Origin: Pseudopontixanthobacter vadosimaris
Lineage (GTDB): Bacteria > Pseudomonadota > Alphaproteobacteria > Sphingomonadales > Sphingomonadaceae
Direction of reading: 5' to 3'
Length of the DNA stretch: 64,000 nt
Assembly: GCF_012979275.1 (NCBI RefSeq)
Contig: NZ_JABASZ010000040.1
Location: 62,001 to 126,000, forward strand
In this document: positions 17,927 to 27,774 of the stretch, piece by piece
Position numbering within the stretch: the first letter of the stretch is position 1
Layout: every line of letters begins with the position of its first letter
The notes under the pieces: model-generated
The model's database searches: none
What the model was told of the DNA's origin: nothing
What the model saw: the letters and a program-made list of their open reading frames with translations, nothing else
Program-made: the position numbers and the translations under genes

Positions 17927-20083
17927 CTACCCCCCGGCCAGTGCGGCGAGCAGAAGCAGCGCGACGATATTGGTGATCTTGATCATCGGGTTCACCGCAG
18001 GGCCGGCCGTATCCTTGTAGGGATCGCCCACCGTATCGCCGGTAACCGCCGCCTTGTGCGCCTCGCTGCCCTTGCCGCCGTGATGGCCGTCCTCGATATA
18101 TTTCTTGGCATTGTCCCAGGCGCCGCCGCCCGAGGTCATCGACAGGGCCACGAACAACCCGCTGACGATCACGCCCAGCAGCAATGCCCCGAGAGCGGCA
18201 AATCCGTTCTGCTGGCCGGCGACCGCAGTGATGATGAAATAGACGGCGATCGGCGTCAGGACCGGCAGCAGCGAAGGAACGATCATCTCCTTGATCGCCG
18301 CGCGGGTCACCAGATCGACCGTGCGCGCATAATTCGGCCGGCTGGTCCCCGCCATGATGCCCGGATCCGCGGCGAATTGTTCACGCACGTCCTTCACCAC
18401 GTCCCCCGCGGCGCGCCCGACCGCCGTCATGCCCATCGCCCCGAACAGATAGGGCAGCAGCGCCCCCAGCAACAGGCCGACGATCACATAGGGGTTTTCC
18501 AGGCTGAAATCGACGTCGAGCAGCGGGAAGAATTCAGCGAGATCGGTCGTGTAGGCGGCGAACAGCACGAGCGCCGCAAGACCGGCCGAACCGATGGCGT
18601 AGCCCTTGGTGACCGCCTTCGTCGTATTGCCGACCGCGTCCAGCGCATCCGTCCTGTCGCGGACAGTATCGTCCAGCCCCGCCATTTCCGCGATACCGCC
18701 CGCGTTGTCCGTCACCGGCCCATAGGCGTCGAGCGCGACGACCATGCCCGCCAGCGCCAGCATGGCGGTCGCGGCATAGGCGATGCCGATCAGCCCGGCG
18801 AGCTGATAGGCGACGACGATGCCGGTCACGATGACGAGGGTGGGCAGCGCCGTGGCTTCGAGCGAGATCGCCAGCCCCTGGATGACATTGGTGCCGTGCC
18901 CGGTTTCGGAACTCTTCGCGATGGAGCGGACCGGGCGAAACTGGGTGCCGGTGTAATATTCGGTAATCCAGATGATCAGCCCGGTGATGACCAGCCCGAC
19001 CATGGACGACCAGAACAGCGACCAGCCGGTGAAGATGCCGAGCTGCGCGAAGCCTTCTTCCGCGATCGGCGCACCGGGGTCGACATTGGGCATGGTGCCG
19101 CCGATGGCCAGATCCATATCGCCGCCCAGCGCCGCCCAGATGGCGATCCAGATAGCCGGAACCGAAAGGAGCGCGGTGACGAGAAAGCCCTTGTACATCG
19201 CCCCCATGATCGATTGGCGGCGGCCCAGCCTGACGAAATAGGTGCCGATGATGGAGGTCACGATGCAGACTCCGCCGATCAGCAGCGGCAGGGCCATCAT
19301 CGGTACCAGCAGATTGCCGAGGCCGGTCAGCAGCAAGGCGGTCAGCACCATGGTAGCACCTACGGTGACGACATAGGTTTCGAACAGGTCGGCGGCCATG
19401 CCCGCGCAATCGCCGACATTGTCGCCCACATTATCCGCGATGACGGCGGGGTTGCGCGGGTCGTCCTCGGGAATGCCGGCCTCGACCTTGCCGACGAGAT
19501 CGGCACCGACATCCGCCGCCTTGGTGAAGATGCCGCCGCCGAGGCGGGCGAAGATCGAGATGAGCGAAGCGCCGAATGCGAGCGAGACCAATGCATCGAT
19601 CACCGCCCGGTCGTTGGCGAGCAGACCCATGCCCTCGGTCAGCACGAAGAAGAAGCCGGCAATCGCCAGAAGCGCGAGTCCCGCGACGAGCATTCCGGTG
19701 ATCGCCCCGGCGCGGAAGGCGAGGGTGAGGCCCTGCTGCAGCCCGCTCTGCGCTGCGGCGGCGGTGCGGACATTGGCGCGCACCGATATGTTCATGCCGA
19801 TGAAGCCGGCGGCTCCCGAAAGGATCGCTCCCAGGATGAAGCCGGCGGCGCTGATGGTGCCGAGAAAGAAGAATACGATGACCGCGACGACCACACCGAC
19901 AATGGCGATGGCGGTATATTGCCGCTTCAGATAGGCCTGTGCGCCTTCCTGAATGGCGCCGGCGATTTCCTGCATGCGCGCATTGCCGGCGCCGCTGCCG
20001 AGAACCTGGCGACTGGTCACGAAGCCGTAGATGACGGCGACAAGCCCGAGGATGATCGAGATCAAGACAAGATTCACTTGCAT
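17927..20083 (-). CDS. hppA: Membrane-bound proton-translocating pyrophosphatase, K+-insensitive type
   Basis: The 718-residue integral membrane enzyme couples pyrophosphate hydrolysis to proton pumping. About 16 hydrophobic segments are visible. The substrate site [19 protein letters not shown] starts at residue 191, followed by [18 protein letters not shown], and a second acidic cluster [16 protein letters not shown] lies at 452-467. The segment [10 protein letters not shown] at 485-494 has K489 and T492, the residues that mark K+-independent enzymes; K+-dependent ones have Ala and Gly there. The ATG at 20083 follows a GGGAGGG ribosome site. It is divided from thiL upstream by a 107-base gap with a candidate promoter, so it is probably transcribed separately. 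Confidence 0.97.
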   Translation of the reverse strand: MQVNLVLISIILGLVAVIYGFVTSRQVLGSGAGNARMQEIAGAIQEGAQAYLKRQYTAIAIVGVVVAVIVFFFLGTISAAGFILGAILSGAAGFIGMNISVRANVRTAAAAQSGLQQGLTLAFRAGAITGMLVAGLALLAIAGFFFVLTEGMGLLANDRAVIDALVSLAFGASLISIFARLGGGIFTKAADVGADLVGKVEAGIPEDDPRNPAVIADNVGDNVGDCAGMAADLFETYVVTVGATMVLTALLLTGLGNLLVPMMALPLLIGGVCIVTSIIGTYFVRLGRRQSIMGAMYKGFLVTALLSVPAIWIAIWAALGGDMDLAIGGTMPNVDPGAPIAEEGFAQLGIFTGWSLFWSSMVGLVITGLIIWITEYYTGTQFRPVRSIAKSSETGHGTNVIQGLAISLEATALPTLVIVTGIVVAYQLAGLIGIAYAATAMLALAGMVVALDAYGPVTDNAGGIAEMAGLDDTVRDRTDALDAVGNTTKAVTKGYAIGSAGLAALVLFAAYTTDLAEFFPLLDVDFSLENPYVIVGLLLGALLPYLFGAMGMTAVGRAAGDVVKDVREQFAADPGIMAGTSRPNYARTVDLVTRAAIKEMIVPSLLPVLTPIAVYFIITAVAGQQNGFAALGALLLGVIVSGLFVALSMTSGGGAWDNAKKYIEDGHHGGKGSEAHKAAVTGDTVGDPYKDTAGPAVNPMIKITNIVALLLLAALAGG

Positions 20084-20129
20084 TCCCTCCCTGTTGCGAC
20101 CGCATCTTGCGCGCAGTCTTATAAAGGCA

Positions 20130-20157
20130 GGTATAAATAGACGCGGCAGGCTGGCAA
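20130..20157 (-). promoter_or_regulatory. Candidate sigma-70 promoter of hppA
   Basis: On the minus strand TTGCCA (20157-20152) and TATACC (20135-20130) are 16 bases apart, about 47 bases before the hppA ATG. An AT-rich run, unusual for this GC-rich region, overlaps it. This is pattern matching only. Confidence 0.3.
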
Positions 20158-20190
20158 GGGGGCATGGTTCGCCCCGGAGCACCGTCCGCA

Positions 20191-21081
20191 TCAGGAAGCT
20201 GCGTGGCTGAAGCCGAGCGTTCCGTCATCGGCCAGCTTTTCGCTGTCGAGATAGAGCAGGGGTTCGTCTCCGGCGGGAAGAACCTCGCCGATCCGATGGG
20301 CCGTTACCGGCAGTCGCAACTCCGCCGGAGCAGTGAACAACAGCTGGTAATCGTCACCCCAGCGCAGACACTCGGCGCGGCGTTCCGAACTGGCCACGGG
20401 CACGTCGGCCGACGTGATCGCGATGCTGACCTTGCTGGCCCGGGCCAGGCGACTGGCATCGAGGAGCAGGCCGTCCGATACATCCATCATGGCGCTGACC
20501 AGAGGCGCGAGCGATCGCCCTTCCTGCAACAGCGGCTGCGGGCGGCGGTAGGCGGTGCTGTCCGCATCCGTCCCGTCGCGCAGCGCCTCGAACCCCAACA
20601 TGGCGCTGCCCACCGTCCCGGTGAGGTAGAGCAGATCCCCCGGCTTTGCCCCGCTGCGCGATGGCACGGGGCTGCTGGTTGCCCGTCCGATCGCGGTCAT
20701 GCCGAAATGGTGCGGCCCGGCTGTTGCGGACACCGTGTCTCCGCCAAGGAGCGGCGTTTCGTAAGCGGTCAGCACTTCGGCAAGCCCTGCGAGGAAACGC
20801 GAATCGGCGGCATCACCCGCAAGGCTGTAGGACAGCAGCACGCCAAGCGGCGTCGCGCCCATGGCGGCAAGGTCGGAAAGGTTGGTCGCGACCAGCTTCC
20901 ACGCGACATCGGCGAAGTCCTGACCCTCCAGCCAGTGCACGCCTTCGACGATCGTATCAAGCGTCAGAACCAGAGCTTCGCCGCCGAATTCCAGGACCGC
21001 CGCATCGTCCAGCAAACCGCGCGCTGCCGGGCCGGTCGCCAGACCGCGCAGCGAGGCGATGAACCCCGCTTCGTCAGTCAC
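20191..21081 (-). CDS. thiL: Thiamine-monophosphate kinase
   Basis: ThiL phosphorylates thiamine monophosphate to thiamine diphosphate with ATP. The 296-residue product has the N-terminal ATP/Mg site ([20 protein letters not shown]), the metal-rich [31 protein letters not shown], and the C-terminal GDDYQLLF; all are hallmarks of the PurM/ThiL family. The start is a GTG at 21081, 24 bases after the nusB stop. It is the last gene of hisG-hisD-nusB-thiL. nusB-thiL adjacency is common in proteobacteria. Confidence 0.95.
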   Translation of the reverse strand: MTDEAGFIASLRGLATGPAARGLLDDAAVLEFGGEALVLTLDTIVEGVHWLEGQDFADVAWKLVATNLSDLAAMGATPLGVLLSYSLAGDAADSRFLAGLAEVLTAYETPLLGGDTVSATAGPHHFGMTAIGRATSSPVPSRSGAKPGDLLYLTGTVGSAMLGFEALRDGTDADSTAYRRPQPLLQEGRSLAPLVSAMMDVSDGLLLDASRLARASKVSIAITSADVPVASSERRAECLRWGDDYQLLFTAPAELRLPVTAHRIGEVLPAGDEPLLYLDSEKLADDGTLGFSHAAS

Positions 21082-21105
21082 GCGCTGCGATTACGATCGG
21101 CATCG

Positions 21106-21657
21106 TCAGCCCGTTGCCGTTCCGCTGCGAACCTGCTTCGCAACGGCGTCCAATATGCCGTTCACGAATTTCGCCTCGCGCGTGTCGAAGAATGCTTTTG
21201 CAACATCGACATATTCGCTGATCGCCGCGGCTGTCGGCACATCGGCCCGCGCTACCAGTTCATAAGAACCCGCGCGCAGGATCTGCAGCATCGTCTTGTC
21301 CATGCGCTTGAGCGTCCAGCCCTGCGCCAGGCGCTGCGTCAACAATTCGTCGATTTCGTCCCGCCGCGCATCCACGCCGCGCACGATATCGTCAAAGAAC
21401 GCCGTGTCGGCCTCGGCATATTCGTCGCCCTCGATTTCTGCGCCCAGCCTGTGCTGGTGGAATTCATCCAGCAGCCGGGGCAGGGGGGTGCTTTCCATCT
21501 GCATCTGGTACAGGGCCTGCACCGCGGCCAGGCGCGAAGCGGAGCGGGCCTGTGTACGCGCCTGCCTGCCCTTCCGCGCAGGTTTTTGCCCGGCAACGCC
21601 GCGCTCGCCGTTGTTCCCGACCCGATCAGCTGCGTTCGTATGTTCGTCGTCAATCAT
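21106..21657 (-). CDS. nusB: Transcription antitermination factor NusB
   Basis: NusB binds boxA RNA with S10 (NusE) and supports antitermination of rRNA operons. The 183-residue product carries a long Lys/Arg-rich N-terminal extension of about 40 residues before the helical core, which starts near SASRLAAVQALYQM. Core signatures are FFDDIVRGV, LDILRAGSYEL-like QILRAGSYEL, and the C-terminal EYVDVAKAFFDTREAKFVNGILD. The ATG at 21657 overlaps the hisD stop by four bases (ATGA), which supports this start despite the unusual leader. Confidence 0.95.
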   Translation of the reverse strand: MIDDEHTNAADRVGNNGERGVAGQKPARKGRQARTQARSASRLAAVQALYQMQMESTPLPRLLDEFHQHRLGAEIEGDEYAEADTAFFDDIVRGVDARRDEIDELLTQRLAQGWTLKRMDKTMLQILRAGSYELVARADVPTAAAISEYVDVAKAFFDTREAKFVNGILDAVAKQVRSGTATG

Positions 21658-22946
21658 CGTTTCAGTCGCAATTCTATGGACCTTGCGTGGGCCGGCAACC
21701 CTTCGGCATGGGCGAGCACGGCGGCGGCGGGGCCGATGGCATCGAGGGCGCTGCGGTTCAGCCCGATGAAGCTGGTGCGCTTCATGAAATCGAGGACCGA
21801 CAATCCGCTGGCGAAACCCGCCCTGCGCCCGGTGGGCAGGACATGGTTTGGCCCCGCGACATAATCGCCGACCGCTTCCGGAGTCATCCGGCCAAGGAAG
21901 ATGCTGCCGGCATGGCGGATACCCTGCATCAGCGCATCGGGATCAACTACGGCGAGTTCGACATGTTCCGCCGCCAGGCGGTTGGCGAGGGGTACGGCCT
22001 GGTCCAGTCGGTCGACGACGATCATCACGCCATGCGCTTCCCAGCTCTTCCTCGCCGTGCTGCCCGTTTTCAGGGACATCAGCTGCAAATCGATGCGATC
22101 CTCGACCTGTGCGGCGAAGCCGGCATCGTCGGTGATGAGGATCGATTGCGCGGTCGGGTCATGTTCGGCCTGGCTCAACAGGTCTGCCGCGATCAGATCG
22201 GGGTCGTTCTGCGCATCCGCGATGACGAGAATTTCGCTCGGCCCCGCGACCATGTCGATGCCGACACGGCCATATAGCTGGCGCTTCGCTTCGGCCACCC
22301 AGGCGTTACCGGGGCCGGTGATGACATCGACAGGGCGGATGCGCTCGGTGCCATAGGCCAGTGCGCCGACGGCCTGCGCGCCGCCGATGCGCCAGATTTC
22401 ATCGATCCCGGCGAGGTGAGCCGCTGCAAGAACCAGCGCATTCGCCTCGCCCCGCGGGGTGGGTGTCACCACCACCAGCCGTTCGACACCCGCCACCTTT
22501 GCCGGAATAGCGTTCATCAGCAGCGAGGAAGGATAGGATGCGCGCCCGCCGGGAACGTACAGGCCCGCCGCATCCACCGGCAGCCACCGCGCTCCCAGCC
22601 GTACTCCCGCATCGTCGACATAATCGCGATCTTCCGGTATCTGCGCCTCGTGATAGGCGCGGATGCGCGTGGCGGCGAGCTCGAGCGCCTGCCGCAGATC
22701 GGCCGGCAGGTCCGCGAAAGCGGCGTGGCAGGTTTCGGCGTCGACGCGCCAGTCGGCATCGGAACCGAGCCGGTGATCGTCGAAGCGCATCGTGTAATCG
22801 ACCAATGCGGCATCGCCGGTATCGCGGACCCGCCGCAGAATGTCGGTGACGTCCCTCGCCACATCGGCATCGCTGTCGCGGCGCGCCTCGACCATGCGGG
22901 TGAAAGCTGCCTCGAAACCGGCATCGTTGATGGAAAGGTGGCGCAT
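21654..22946 (-). CDS. hisD: Histidinol dehydrogenase
   Basis: HisD performs the last two steps of histidine synthesis, oxidising L-histidinol to histidine with NAD+ and zinc. The 430-residue length is normal. Signatures include GLYVPGGRASYPSSLLMNA, IGGAQAVGALAYGTERI, GPGNAWVAEAKR, IDMVAGPSEILV, LSQAEHDPTAQSIL, the catalytic Glu-His in AAEHVEL, and NHVLPTGRRAGFASGLSV with a zinc-binding His. The ATG at 22946 overlaps the hisG stop by one base (TGATG). The gene also overlaps nusB by four bases, so histidine synthesis and nusB are tightly linked. Confidence 0.98.
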   Translation of the reverse strand: MRHLSINDAGFEAAFTRMVEARRDSDADVARDVTDILRRVRDTGDAALVDYTMRFDDHRLGSDADWRVDAETCHAAFADLPADLRQALELAATRIRAYHEAQIPEDRDYVDDAGVRLGARWLPVDAAGLYVPGGRASYPSSLLMNAIPAKVAGVERLVVVTPTPRGEANALVLAAAHLAGIDEIWRIGGAQAVGALAYGTERIRPVDVITGPGNAWVAEAKRQLYGRVGIDMVAGPSEILVIADAQNDPDLIAADLLSQAEHDPTAQSILITDDAGFAAQVEDRIDLQLMSLKTGSTARKSWEAHGVMIVVDRLDQAVPLANRLAAEHVELAVVDPDALMQGIRHAGSIFLGRMTPEAVGDYVAGPNHVLPTGRRAGFASGLSVLDFMKRTSFIGLNRSALDAIGPAAAVLAHAEGLPAHARSIELRLKR

Positions 22947-23614
22947 CAGGCCGCGTTCCGCCCGCCGGCTGCACCGCGGAAGAGATCGACGAGTTCGGCG
23001 ACACGGGTGTCGGTTTTAAGGGCAGCGCGATTGACGATCAGGCGCGCCGACACATCCATGATGCGCCGGGTTTCGACCAGCCCGTTCTGTTTCAATGTCG
23101 CGCCTGTCGAAACCAAATCCACAATCCGTCCGGCAAGATCGAGACTGGGGGCCAGTTCCATCGCCCCGTTCAGCTTCACGCATTCCGCCTGCTGGCCGCA
23201 GACCTCGAAATGACGGCGCGTAATGTTCGGGTATTTCGTGGCGACCCTCACATGGCTGGCGCCATCGACAGCCGCAGCACCCTCGGCCGGTTCGGCCACC
23301 GACAGGCGGCAATGCCCGATATCGAGATCGACGGGAGCATAAAGATCGGAATAGTCGAATTCCTCGATGACGTCGGAACCGACGATGCCCATCTGCGCCG
23401 CGCCATGGGCGACGAAGGTGGCGACGTCGAAAGCGCGCACCCGGATGAGCCGCATGTCCGTGCGCGTGGTCGCGAAGCTGAGCGACCGGTTGGCCTTGTC
23501 GTGAAACGCAGGTTCGGGCACCACGCCTGCCCGCGCCATGACCGGCAGGGCTTCGTCGAGAATGCGGCCCTTGGGGATGGCAAAGGTGAGAAATGTCGGC
23601 ATTATGCCCGGCAT
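22946..23614 (-). CDS. hisG: ATP phosphoribosyltransferase, short (HisG-S) form
   Basis: HisG makes the first committed step of histidine synthesis, condensing ATP with PRPP. The 222-residue product starts with [15 protein letters not shown] and contains VGSDVIEEF and the PRPP loop [14 protein letters not shown]. It is the short form, without the C-terminal regulatory domain of long HisG (about 300 residues). Short HisG is normally active only in a hetero-octamer with HisZ, a HisRS-like subunit; no hisZ is in this window. The start is either the ATG at 23614 or one four codons later at 23602; no strong ribosome site separates them. It heads hisG-hisD-nusB-thiL. Confidence 0.96.
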   Translation of the reverse strand: MPGIMPTFLTFAIPKGRILDEALPVMARAGVVPEPAFHDKANRSLSFATTRTDMRLIRVRAFDVATFVAHGAAQMGIVGSDVIEEFDYSDLYAPVDLDIGHCRLSVAEPAEGAAAVDGASHVRVATKYPNITRRHFEVCGQQAECVKLNGAMELAPSLDLAGRIVDLVSTGATLKQNGLVETRRIMDVSARLIVNRAALKTDTRVAELVDLFRGAAGGRNAA

Positions 23615-23645
23615 CTAGGATGCGACCGGCAAAAGGGCAATCGCT

Positions 23646-24752
23646 ATGGCGCAGGACGAGGGCAGCCAGAAGGGTGCGGGCGGTTCGCATGACCGGACGG
23701 ACGACCCCGTGATGGAGATGAAATCCGTGCCGCAGGGTATCGAGTGGCAGGCGATGCATGCCGAACGCAACGGGGCGCCCGGTACAGCCCGCGTGATCCG
23801 CGCCCTGCTGCCGGTGCTGGAAAGCGAAACTGCGGTGGGCAGGCGCATGGCGGCGTGGCAGGGGCCGGTGATCAGGGATGCCCTCCCGCTGCGGATTACA
23901 GCCGGGCTGCACCATCTCCTGCTGACCGGGCAGGACCGTTCGCTGGAACCGGTCTATGCCGGTATCACCACCGACCAGCGAACCGTCGACCGTCTGGTGG
24001 GCGAGATGATCCACAAGCATGACACCGTGCTGCTGCCGTGGCTGGACGGGCCGCCGCAGACGAACGAGGCGGGCCGATCCTCGGCCATCATGGCGGGGCT
24101 GGCGTGGCTGTCGCAGCGGCTAGGACCCTGCTTCGAGCTGAACGAGATCGGGGCGAGTGCCGGCATCAACGCGATGATGGACCGGTATGCCTATGATCTT
24201 GGCGGCGTAGAGTTCGGCTCTTCGTCGCCGCTGCGGCTTGCGCCCGAATGGCGCGGCGATCCGCCGCCCGATGCCGGGGTGACGATTACCGGAGCCCGTG
24301 GCTGCGACCTCAAACCGATCGATTTGCGCGACCCGGAAGCGGTGCTTCGGCTGAAAAGCTATGTCTGGCCCGAAGCCGTCGAACGCATGGCGCGGATCGA
24401 TGCCGCGCAGTCGCTGGCGCAGGAGCGCGCGCCCGAACTCGACCGCGCGGATGCCGGCGATTGGGTCGAGGCGATCATGGCGGAACCGCAGGTGGAGGGG
24501 ACCACGCGCTGCCTGTTCCATACGATCGTCTGGCAATATCTGCCCAAAATCACGCAGGATCGCATCAAGCGGACTGTCGAACAGGCGGGAGGCGCTGCCG
24601 GTGCCGCGAGGCCCGTTGCCTGGCTGCGGCTGGAGACCGACCGGCAGACATTCGCGCATGAACTGCAGGTGCGGTTCTGGCCGGGCGGCGAGCAGTGGGT
24701 GACGCTTGCCGCCGCGCATCCCCATGGCGCCTGGGTCGAATGGCGCGCATGA
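23646..24752 (+). CDS. DUF2332-family protein
   Basis: The 368-residue product matches the DUF2332 family by its layout: an N-terminal helical part (YAGITTDQRTVDRLV), a central ELNEIGASAGINAMMDRYAYD that resembles a methyltransferase-like nucleotide-binding loop, GARGCDLKPIDLRDPEA, LKSYVWPEAVERMARI, and RCLFHTIVWQYLP near the C-terminus. The function is unknown; a SAM-binding Rossmann relation is suggested by the GASAGIN loop but not proven. The start is the ATG at 23646 or one at 23712; only 31 bases separate the first from divergent hisG. No signal peptide. Confidence 0.8.
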   Translation: MAQDEGSQKGAGGSHDRTDDPVMEMKSVPQGIEWQAMHAERNGAPGTARVIRALLPVLESETAVGRRMAAWQGPVIRDALPLRITAGLHHLLLTGQDRSLEPVYAGITTDQRTVDRLVGEMIHKHDTVLLPWLDGPPQTNEAGRSSAIMAGLAWLSQRLGPCFELNEIGASAGINAMMDRYAYDLGGVEFGSSSPLRLAPEWRGDPPPDAGVTITGARGCDLKPIDLRDPEAVLRLKSYVWPEAVERMARIDAAQSLAQERAPELDRADAGDWVEAIMAEPQVEGTTRCLFHTIVWQYLPKITQDRIKRTVEQAGGAAGAARPVAWLRLETDRQTFAHELQVRFWPGGEQWVTLAAAHPHGAWVEWRA

Positions 24753-24773
24753 CGATGTGGCCGATCCGCCGGT

Positions 24774-25697
24774 TCAGTCGGTTCGGGCGAGGAACTCATC
24801 CAGCGCGGCATTCACCTTATCCGGCGCTTCCCAAGTTACGAAATGCCCGCTTTCAGGCACTTTGACGATGGTGAGATCGTCGATCACCGCATCCAGGCCG
24901 TCGAGATTGGCAGGCGGCAGAGCGGAATCGTCCATTCCCCAGATGACCAGCGTGGGAATGGCAAGATCGGGCAGGGCAGGCGGGCTGTAATCGTCCGGCA
25001 GGGCGAAGGGTTCATCCATGGCCGGCACCTTGACCGGGGACGCGCGGTACCAGTTCAGCATGCCGAATGCCGCGTCCCGGTCCTGCCAGTCCTCCATCAG
25101 CGCCTCGCGCTCTTCAGGCTCCATTGCCGACGGGCGGTCCCATCTGACCTCCTTCATCAGAATTCCGGTCAGCCCGTGTTCGCGCACCAGGGCATCGTTT
25201 GCCGTATCGCGGAAGCCGCGCATGTACTGGCTGGATTCCCGCTGCTGCCGGTCGGTATAGAGCAGCCGCTGGAAAATCGCCGGATGCGGCGCGTTGGCGA
25301 TCACGGCACGCGTGACGCGTCCGGTCCCCTGCCCGGCCAGGGCGATACCCCAGGCGATTGCGCCGCCCCAGTCATGACCGATGATGGTGAATTCCGGAAT
25401 GCCCAACTCGGCTGCCAGCAGGAAGATGTCGCCGATCAATTTATCGGGGGTGTAGCTTGCCACGTCCTGCGGCTTCGACGAATTGCGATAGCCGCGCTGG
25501 TCGGGCGCGATGCAGCGGTAGCGATCCCGCAGATGGGCGATCTGGTGCCGCCATGTACGGTGCGATTCTGGAAAGCCGTGGAGGAAGATGAGTGCCGGCG
25601 CGTCCGGCCGATCCGCTGGCGTGCCGGTATCCACCACGTCGAGGTGAATGCCGTTCGCAAGGTCTATCCGGCGCTGTTCCATCCTGTCTTCTCCCAT
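24774..25697 (-). CDS. Alpha/beta hydrolase, epoxide-hydrolase/dehalogenase-like
   Basis: The 307-residue product has an oxyanion-hole motif HGFPES (residues 40-45), a nucleophile elbow GHDWGG with Asp109, an acidic residue in WGMDDSALPP, and the catalytic His in VPESGHFVTWEAP. An Asp nucleophile puts it with soluble epoxide hydrolases and haloalkane dehalogenases rather than esterases; the HGFPES form is most like epoxide hydrolases. The ATG at 25697 overlaps the upstream SDR stop (TGATG); a second ATG at 25682 is possible. It is the last gene of bolA-pirin-SDR-hydrolase. Natural substrate unknown. Confidence 0.85.
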   Translation of the reverse strand: MGEDRMEQRRIDLANGIHLDVVDTGTPADRPDAPALIFLHGFPESHRTWRHQIAHLRDRYRCIAPDQRGYRNSSKPQDVASYTPDKLIGDIFLLAAELGIPEFTIIGHDWGGAIAWGIALAGQGTGRVTRAVIANAPHPAIFQRLLYTDRQQRESSQYMRGFRDTANDALVREHGLTGILMKEVRWDRPSAMEPEEREALMEDWQDRDAAFGMLNWYRASPVKVPAMDEPFALPDDYSPPALPDLAIPTLVIWGMDDSALPPANLDGLDAVIDDLTIVKVPESGHFVTWEAPDKVNAALDEFLARTD

Positions 25698-26527
25698 CAG
25701 GAACCATGCGGTTCCATTTTCTCCATATATCCCTTGGCCACCATATTCGCCATCTGGTCGAACAGTTGGTCCGGAGTCCGCCGCAATTCGCCCATGGCTT
25801 CTTCCATGCCGCGCGCGACGATGATTTCACGCTGGTTGAGCGCGATGGCATCGGCGATGATGCGCGCCGCTTCTGTGGGCGGAATGCCTTCGTCGATGGC
25901 CTTGTCGCTCACCCCGCGCCGGCCGCCATCCGGGCCGAGGGCGTTGCGTGATATATCGGTGGCGACCGATCCGGGCGCGACGACATGCACATCGATGCCG
26001 GTAACCGACAGTTCCGTCCGCAGCGCATCGGCATAGCCGACCAGCCCGTGTTTCGCCGCGCAATAGGCCGTGCGCAGCGGAACCCCGACCTTGCCCGCGA
26101 TCGATGCCATGAAGACCAGCTTGCCCGTTCCGCGCGATACCATGCCGCCAAGCACTTCCTGCGTCAGCGCGATGGGGGCGAGGAGATCGATGTCCATGAT
26201 GCGGCGGTAGACATCCATCTGCGTGTTCATGGCCCGCGAACGCTGCGAGATCCCGGCATTATTGACCAGCATATCCACCCCGTCGCGCCAGCCTTCGGCC
26301 TTGCGAACCGCGCCGCGCATCGCTGCCTCGTCGGTCACCTCAAATGGCAGGACCATGGTTTCGCAGGGAATTTCCTCCGCAACCGCTGCCAGCCTGTCTT
26401 CGTCCCGGCCCGACAGGATGAGCGCGATAGCCTCCCCGTCCACCGTTTTGCCGCGCCCGGCATATTCCATCGCCAGCGCGCGGCCGATGCCCGAGGATGC
26501 GCCGGTGATCCAGATCGTGTTCGTCAT
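25697..26527 (-). CDS. Short-chain dehydrogenase/reductase (SDR family)
   Basis: The 276-residue classical SDR has the NAD(P) motif TGASSGIGRA (residues 8-17), the structural NNAG of LVNNAGIS, the catalytic Ser in VFMASIAGK and the YxxxK of TAYCAAKHGLVGY. Its C-terminus (FDQMANMVAKGYMEKMEPHG) suggests a longer amphipathic end, perhaps membrane-associated. The ATG at 26527 overlaps the pirin stop by four bases. A much longer upstream frame lies inside the pirin gene and is not coding. Substrate unknown. Confidence 0.88.
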   Translation of the reverse strand: MTNTIWITGASSGIGRALAMEYAGRGKTVDGEAIALILSGRDEDRLAAVAEEIPCETMVLPFEVTDEAAMRGAVRKAEGWRDGVDMLVNNAGISQRSRAMNTQMDVYRRIMDIDLLAPIALTQEVLGGMVSRGTGKLVFMASIAGKVGVPLRTAYCAAKHGLVGYADALRTELSVTGIDVHVVAPGSVATDISRNALGPDGGRRGVSDKAIDEGIPPTEAARIIADAIALNQREIIVARGMEEAMGELRRTPDQLFDQMANMVAKGYMEKMEPHGS

Positions 26528-27426
26528 GGGTAGCTCACAGTCCTGGGGTGGTCGGGGATGGGAATGTATTCTTCGCTGTCTCCGGGCACTTTTGCAAATC
26601 TCCCGGCTTTCCAGTCTTTCTTCGCCTGTACGATGCGGTCCGGATCGGAACTGACGAAGTTCCACCATACATGGCGCCTCGTCGCAAAGGCTTCTCCGCC
26701 GAGCAACATGGCAAGCCCTCCATTGTCCGACCGCCGAACCATCTCCTCCCCCGGCGCAAGCACGACCAGGTCGTAAAGGGTGAGCCCGGTGCCGCCAAGA
26801 GCTGCATCGCCGCCGACCAGCATGATCGCGCGTTCGTCGGCGCCCGCCTCGATCGGAATGGCGCCGCCTGCGTCCAGTGCAATCTGCGCGTTGATCGTTT
26901 CGGCATAGGTGGTGACGGGCGAACGGCTGCCCCACAATTTGCCCATGATGATCGTGGCCTTCGCACCGTCCGCGTCGATCACGGGCAGGTCGCGCCGCGC
27001 CTCGAATGCCGGTGCGATCTCCTCGCGCCCGTCGGGCAGGGCGAGCCAGGTCTGCATGCCGTAAAGGCGCGGGCCGTCCCCGCGCTCGCCCTGCGGGCTG
27101 CGTTCGGAATGGACGATGCCGGTGCCCGCCGTCATCAGATTGACCTGGCCGGGCCGGATGGTGGCCAGCGTGCCGAGGCTGTCGCGGTGCTCGATAGCGC
27201 CGGCATGTTCGCCGCCGAACAGCCAGGTCACGGTCGCCAGGTTGATATGCGGATGGGGGCGCACATCCATCCCCTGTCCCGCATCCAGCCGGGCCGGGCC
27301 GAATTCATCCACGAAGATGAAGGGGCCGACCATCGTCCGCTCCTTTGCAGGCAGAGCGCGGCGCACCTTGAACTGGCCGAGGTCATGCGTGACGGGCGTG
27401 ATCGTCTGCAGGCTTGACATGCTCAT
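26524..27426 (-). CDS. Pirin-family bicupin
   Basis: The 300-residue bicupin has the metal site of pirins: RPHPHINLATVTW in the first cupin followed by GTGIVHSERSP, giving the three His and one Glu that bind iron. Some pirins are quercetin 2,3-dioxygenases, others redox-sensing regulators; this cannot be told from sequence. The ATG at 27426 overlaps the bolA stop by four bases; a second ATG is at 27420. Second gene of the bolA operon. Confidence 0.92.
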   Translation of the reverse strand: MSMSSLQTITPVTHDLGQFKVRRALPAKERTMVGPFIFVDEFGPARLDAGQGMDVRPHPHINLATVTWLFGGEHAGAIEHRDSLGTLATIRPGQVNLMTAGTGIVHSERSPQGERGDGPRLYGMQTWLALPDGREEIAPAFEARRDLPVIDADGAKATIIMGKLWGSRSPVTTYAETINAQIALDAGGAIPIEAGADERAIMLVGGDAALGGTGLTLYDLVVLAPGEEMVRRSDNGGLAMLLGGEAFATRRHVWWNFVSSDPDRIVQAKKDWKAGRFAKVPGDSEEYIPIPDHPRTVSYP

Positions 27427-27731
27427 GATGCCTCGCCGCGATATTCACCGGGTGCATAGGCCTTGATGGCGAGCGCATGAACCCGCTGCCCCGGAATGTC
27501 GCCCAGCGCGTTGTTGACCAGCCGCTGCCGCTGCAGCCTGCCCTGACCCGCAAAAGCCGCGCTTTCCACGATGACGGTGAAGTGCGATTCGCCGCTGCCG
27601 TCATCGCCGGAATGGCCCGCATGCGATGCACTGTCATTCACCACCTCCAGGGTGATCGGCGTCAGCGCCGCTTCCAGCCGTTCGTGGATCTCCTGCGCAA
27701 GAGGGCCGGGATCGGATTGCATTTTCGTCAT
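27423..27731 (-). CDS. BolA-family protein
   Basis: This 102-residue protein has the BolA fold with the helix-turn region EIHERLEAALTPITLEVVNDS, a GHSG segment in the loop where BolA proteins place a metal/cluster ligand, SHFTVIVESAAFAGQGRLQRQRLVNNAL, and the terminal HALAIKAYAPGEY. BolA proteins pair with monothiol glutaredoxins to handle [2Fe-2S] clusters. The ATG at 27731 has GGAAGG about eight bases upstream; an extension to 27758 lacks support. It heads bolA-pirin-SDR-hydrolase and is divergent from the J-domain gene with only 43 bases between. Confidence 0.93.
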   Translation of the reverse strand: MTKMQSDPGPLAQEIHERLEAALTPITLEVVNDSASHAGHSGDDGSGESHFTVIVESAAFAGQGRLQRQRLVNNALGDIPGQRVHALAIKAYAPGEYRGEAS

Positions 27732-27774
27732 TGTCAAGCCTTCCATTTCGCTTTGCACCTACCATCCTAAGGGC

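Noticed and set aside
17801-20140. 779-codon plus-strand frame antisense to hppA
   Set aside because: It is a shadow of the GC-rich codons of hppA, which has complete family signatures; the shadow protein is His/Asp/Gly rich without any fold features.
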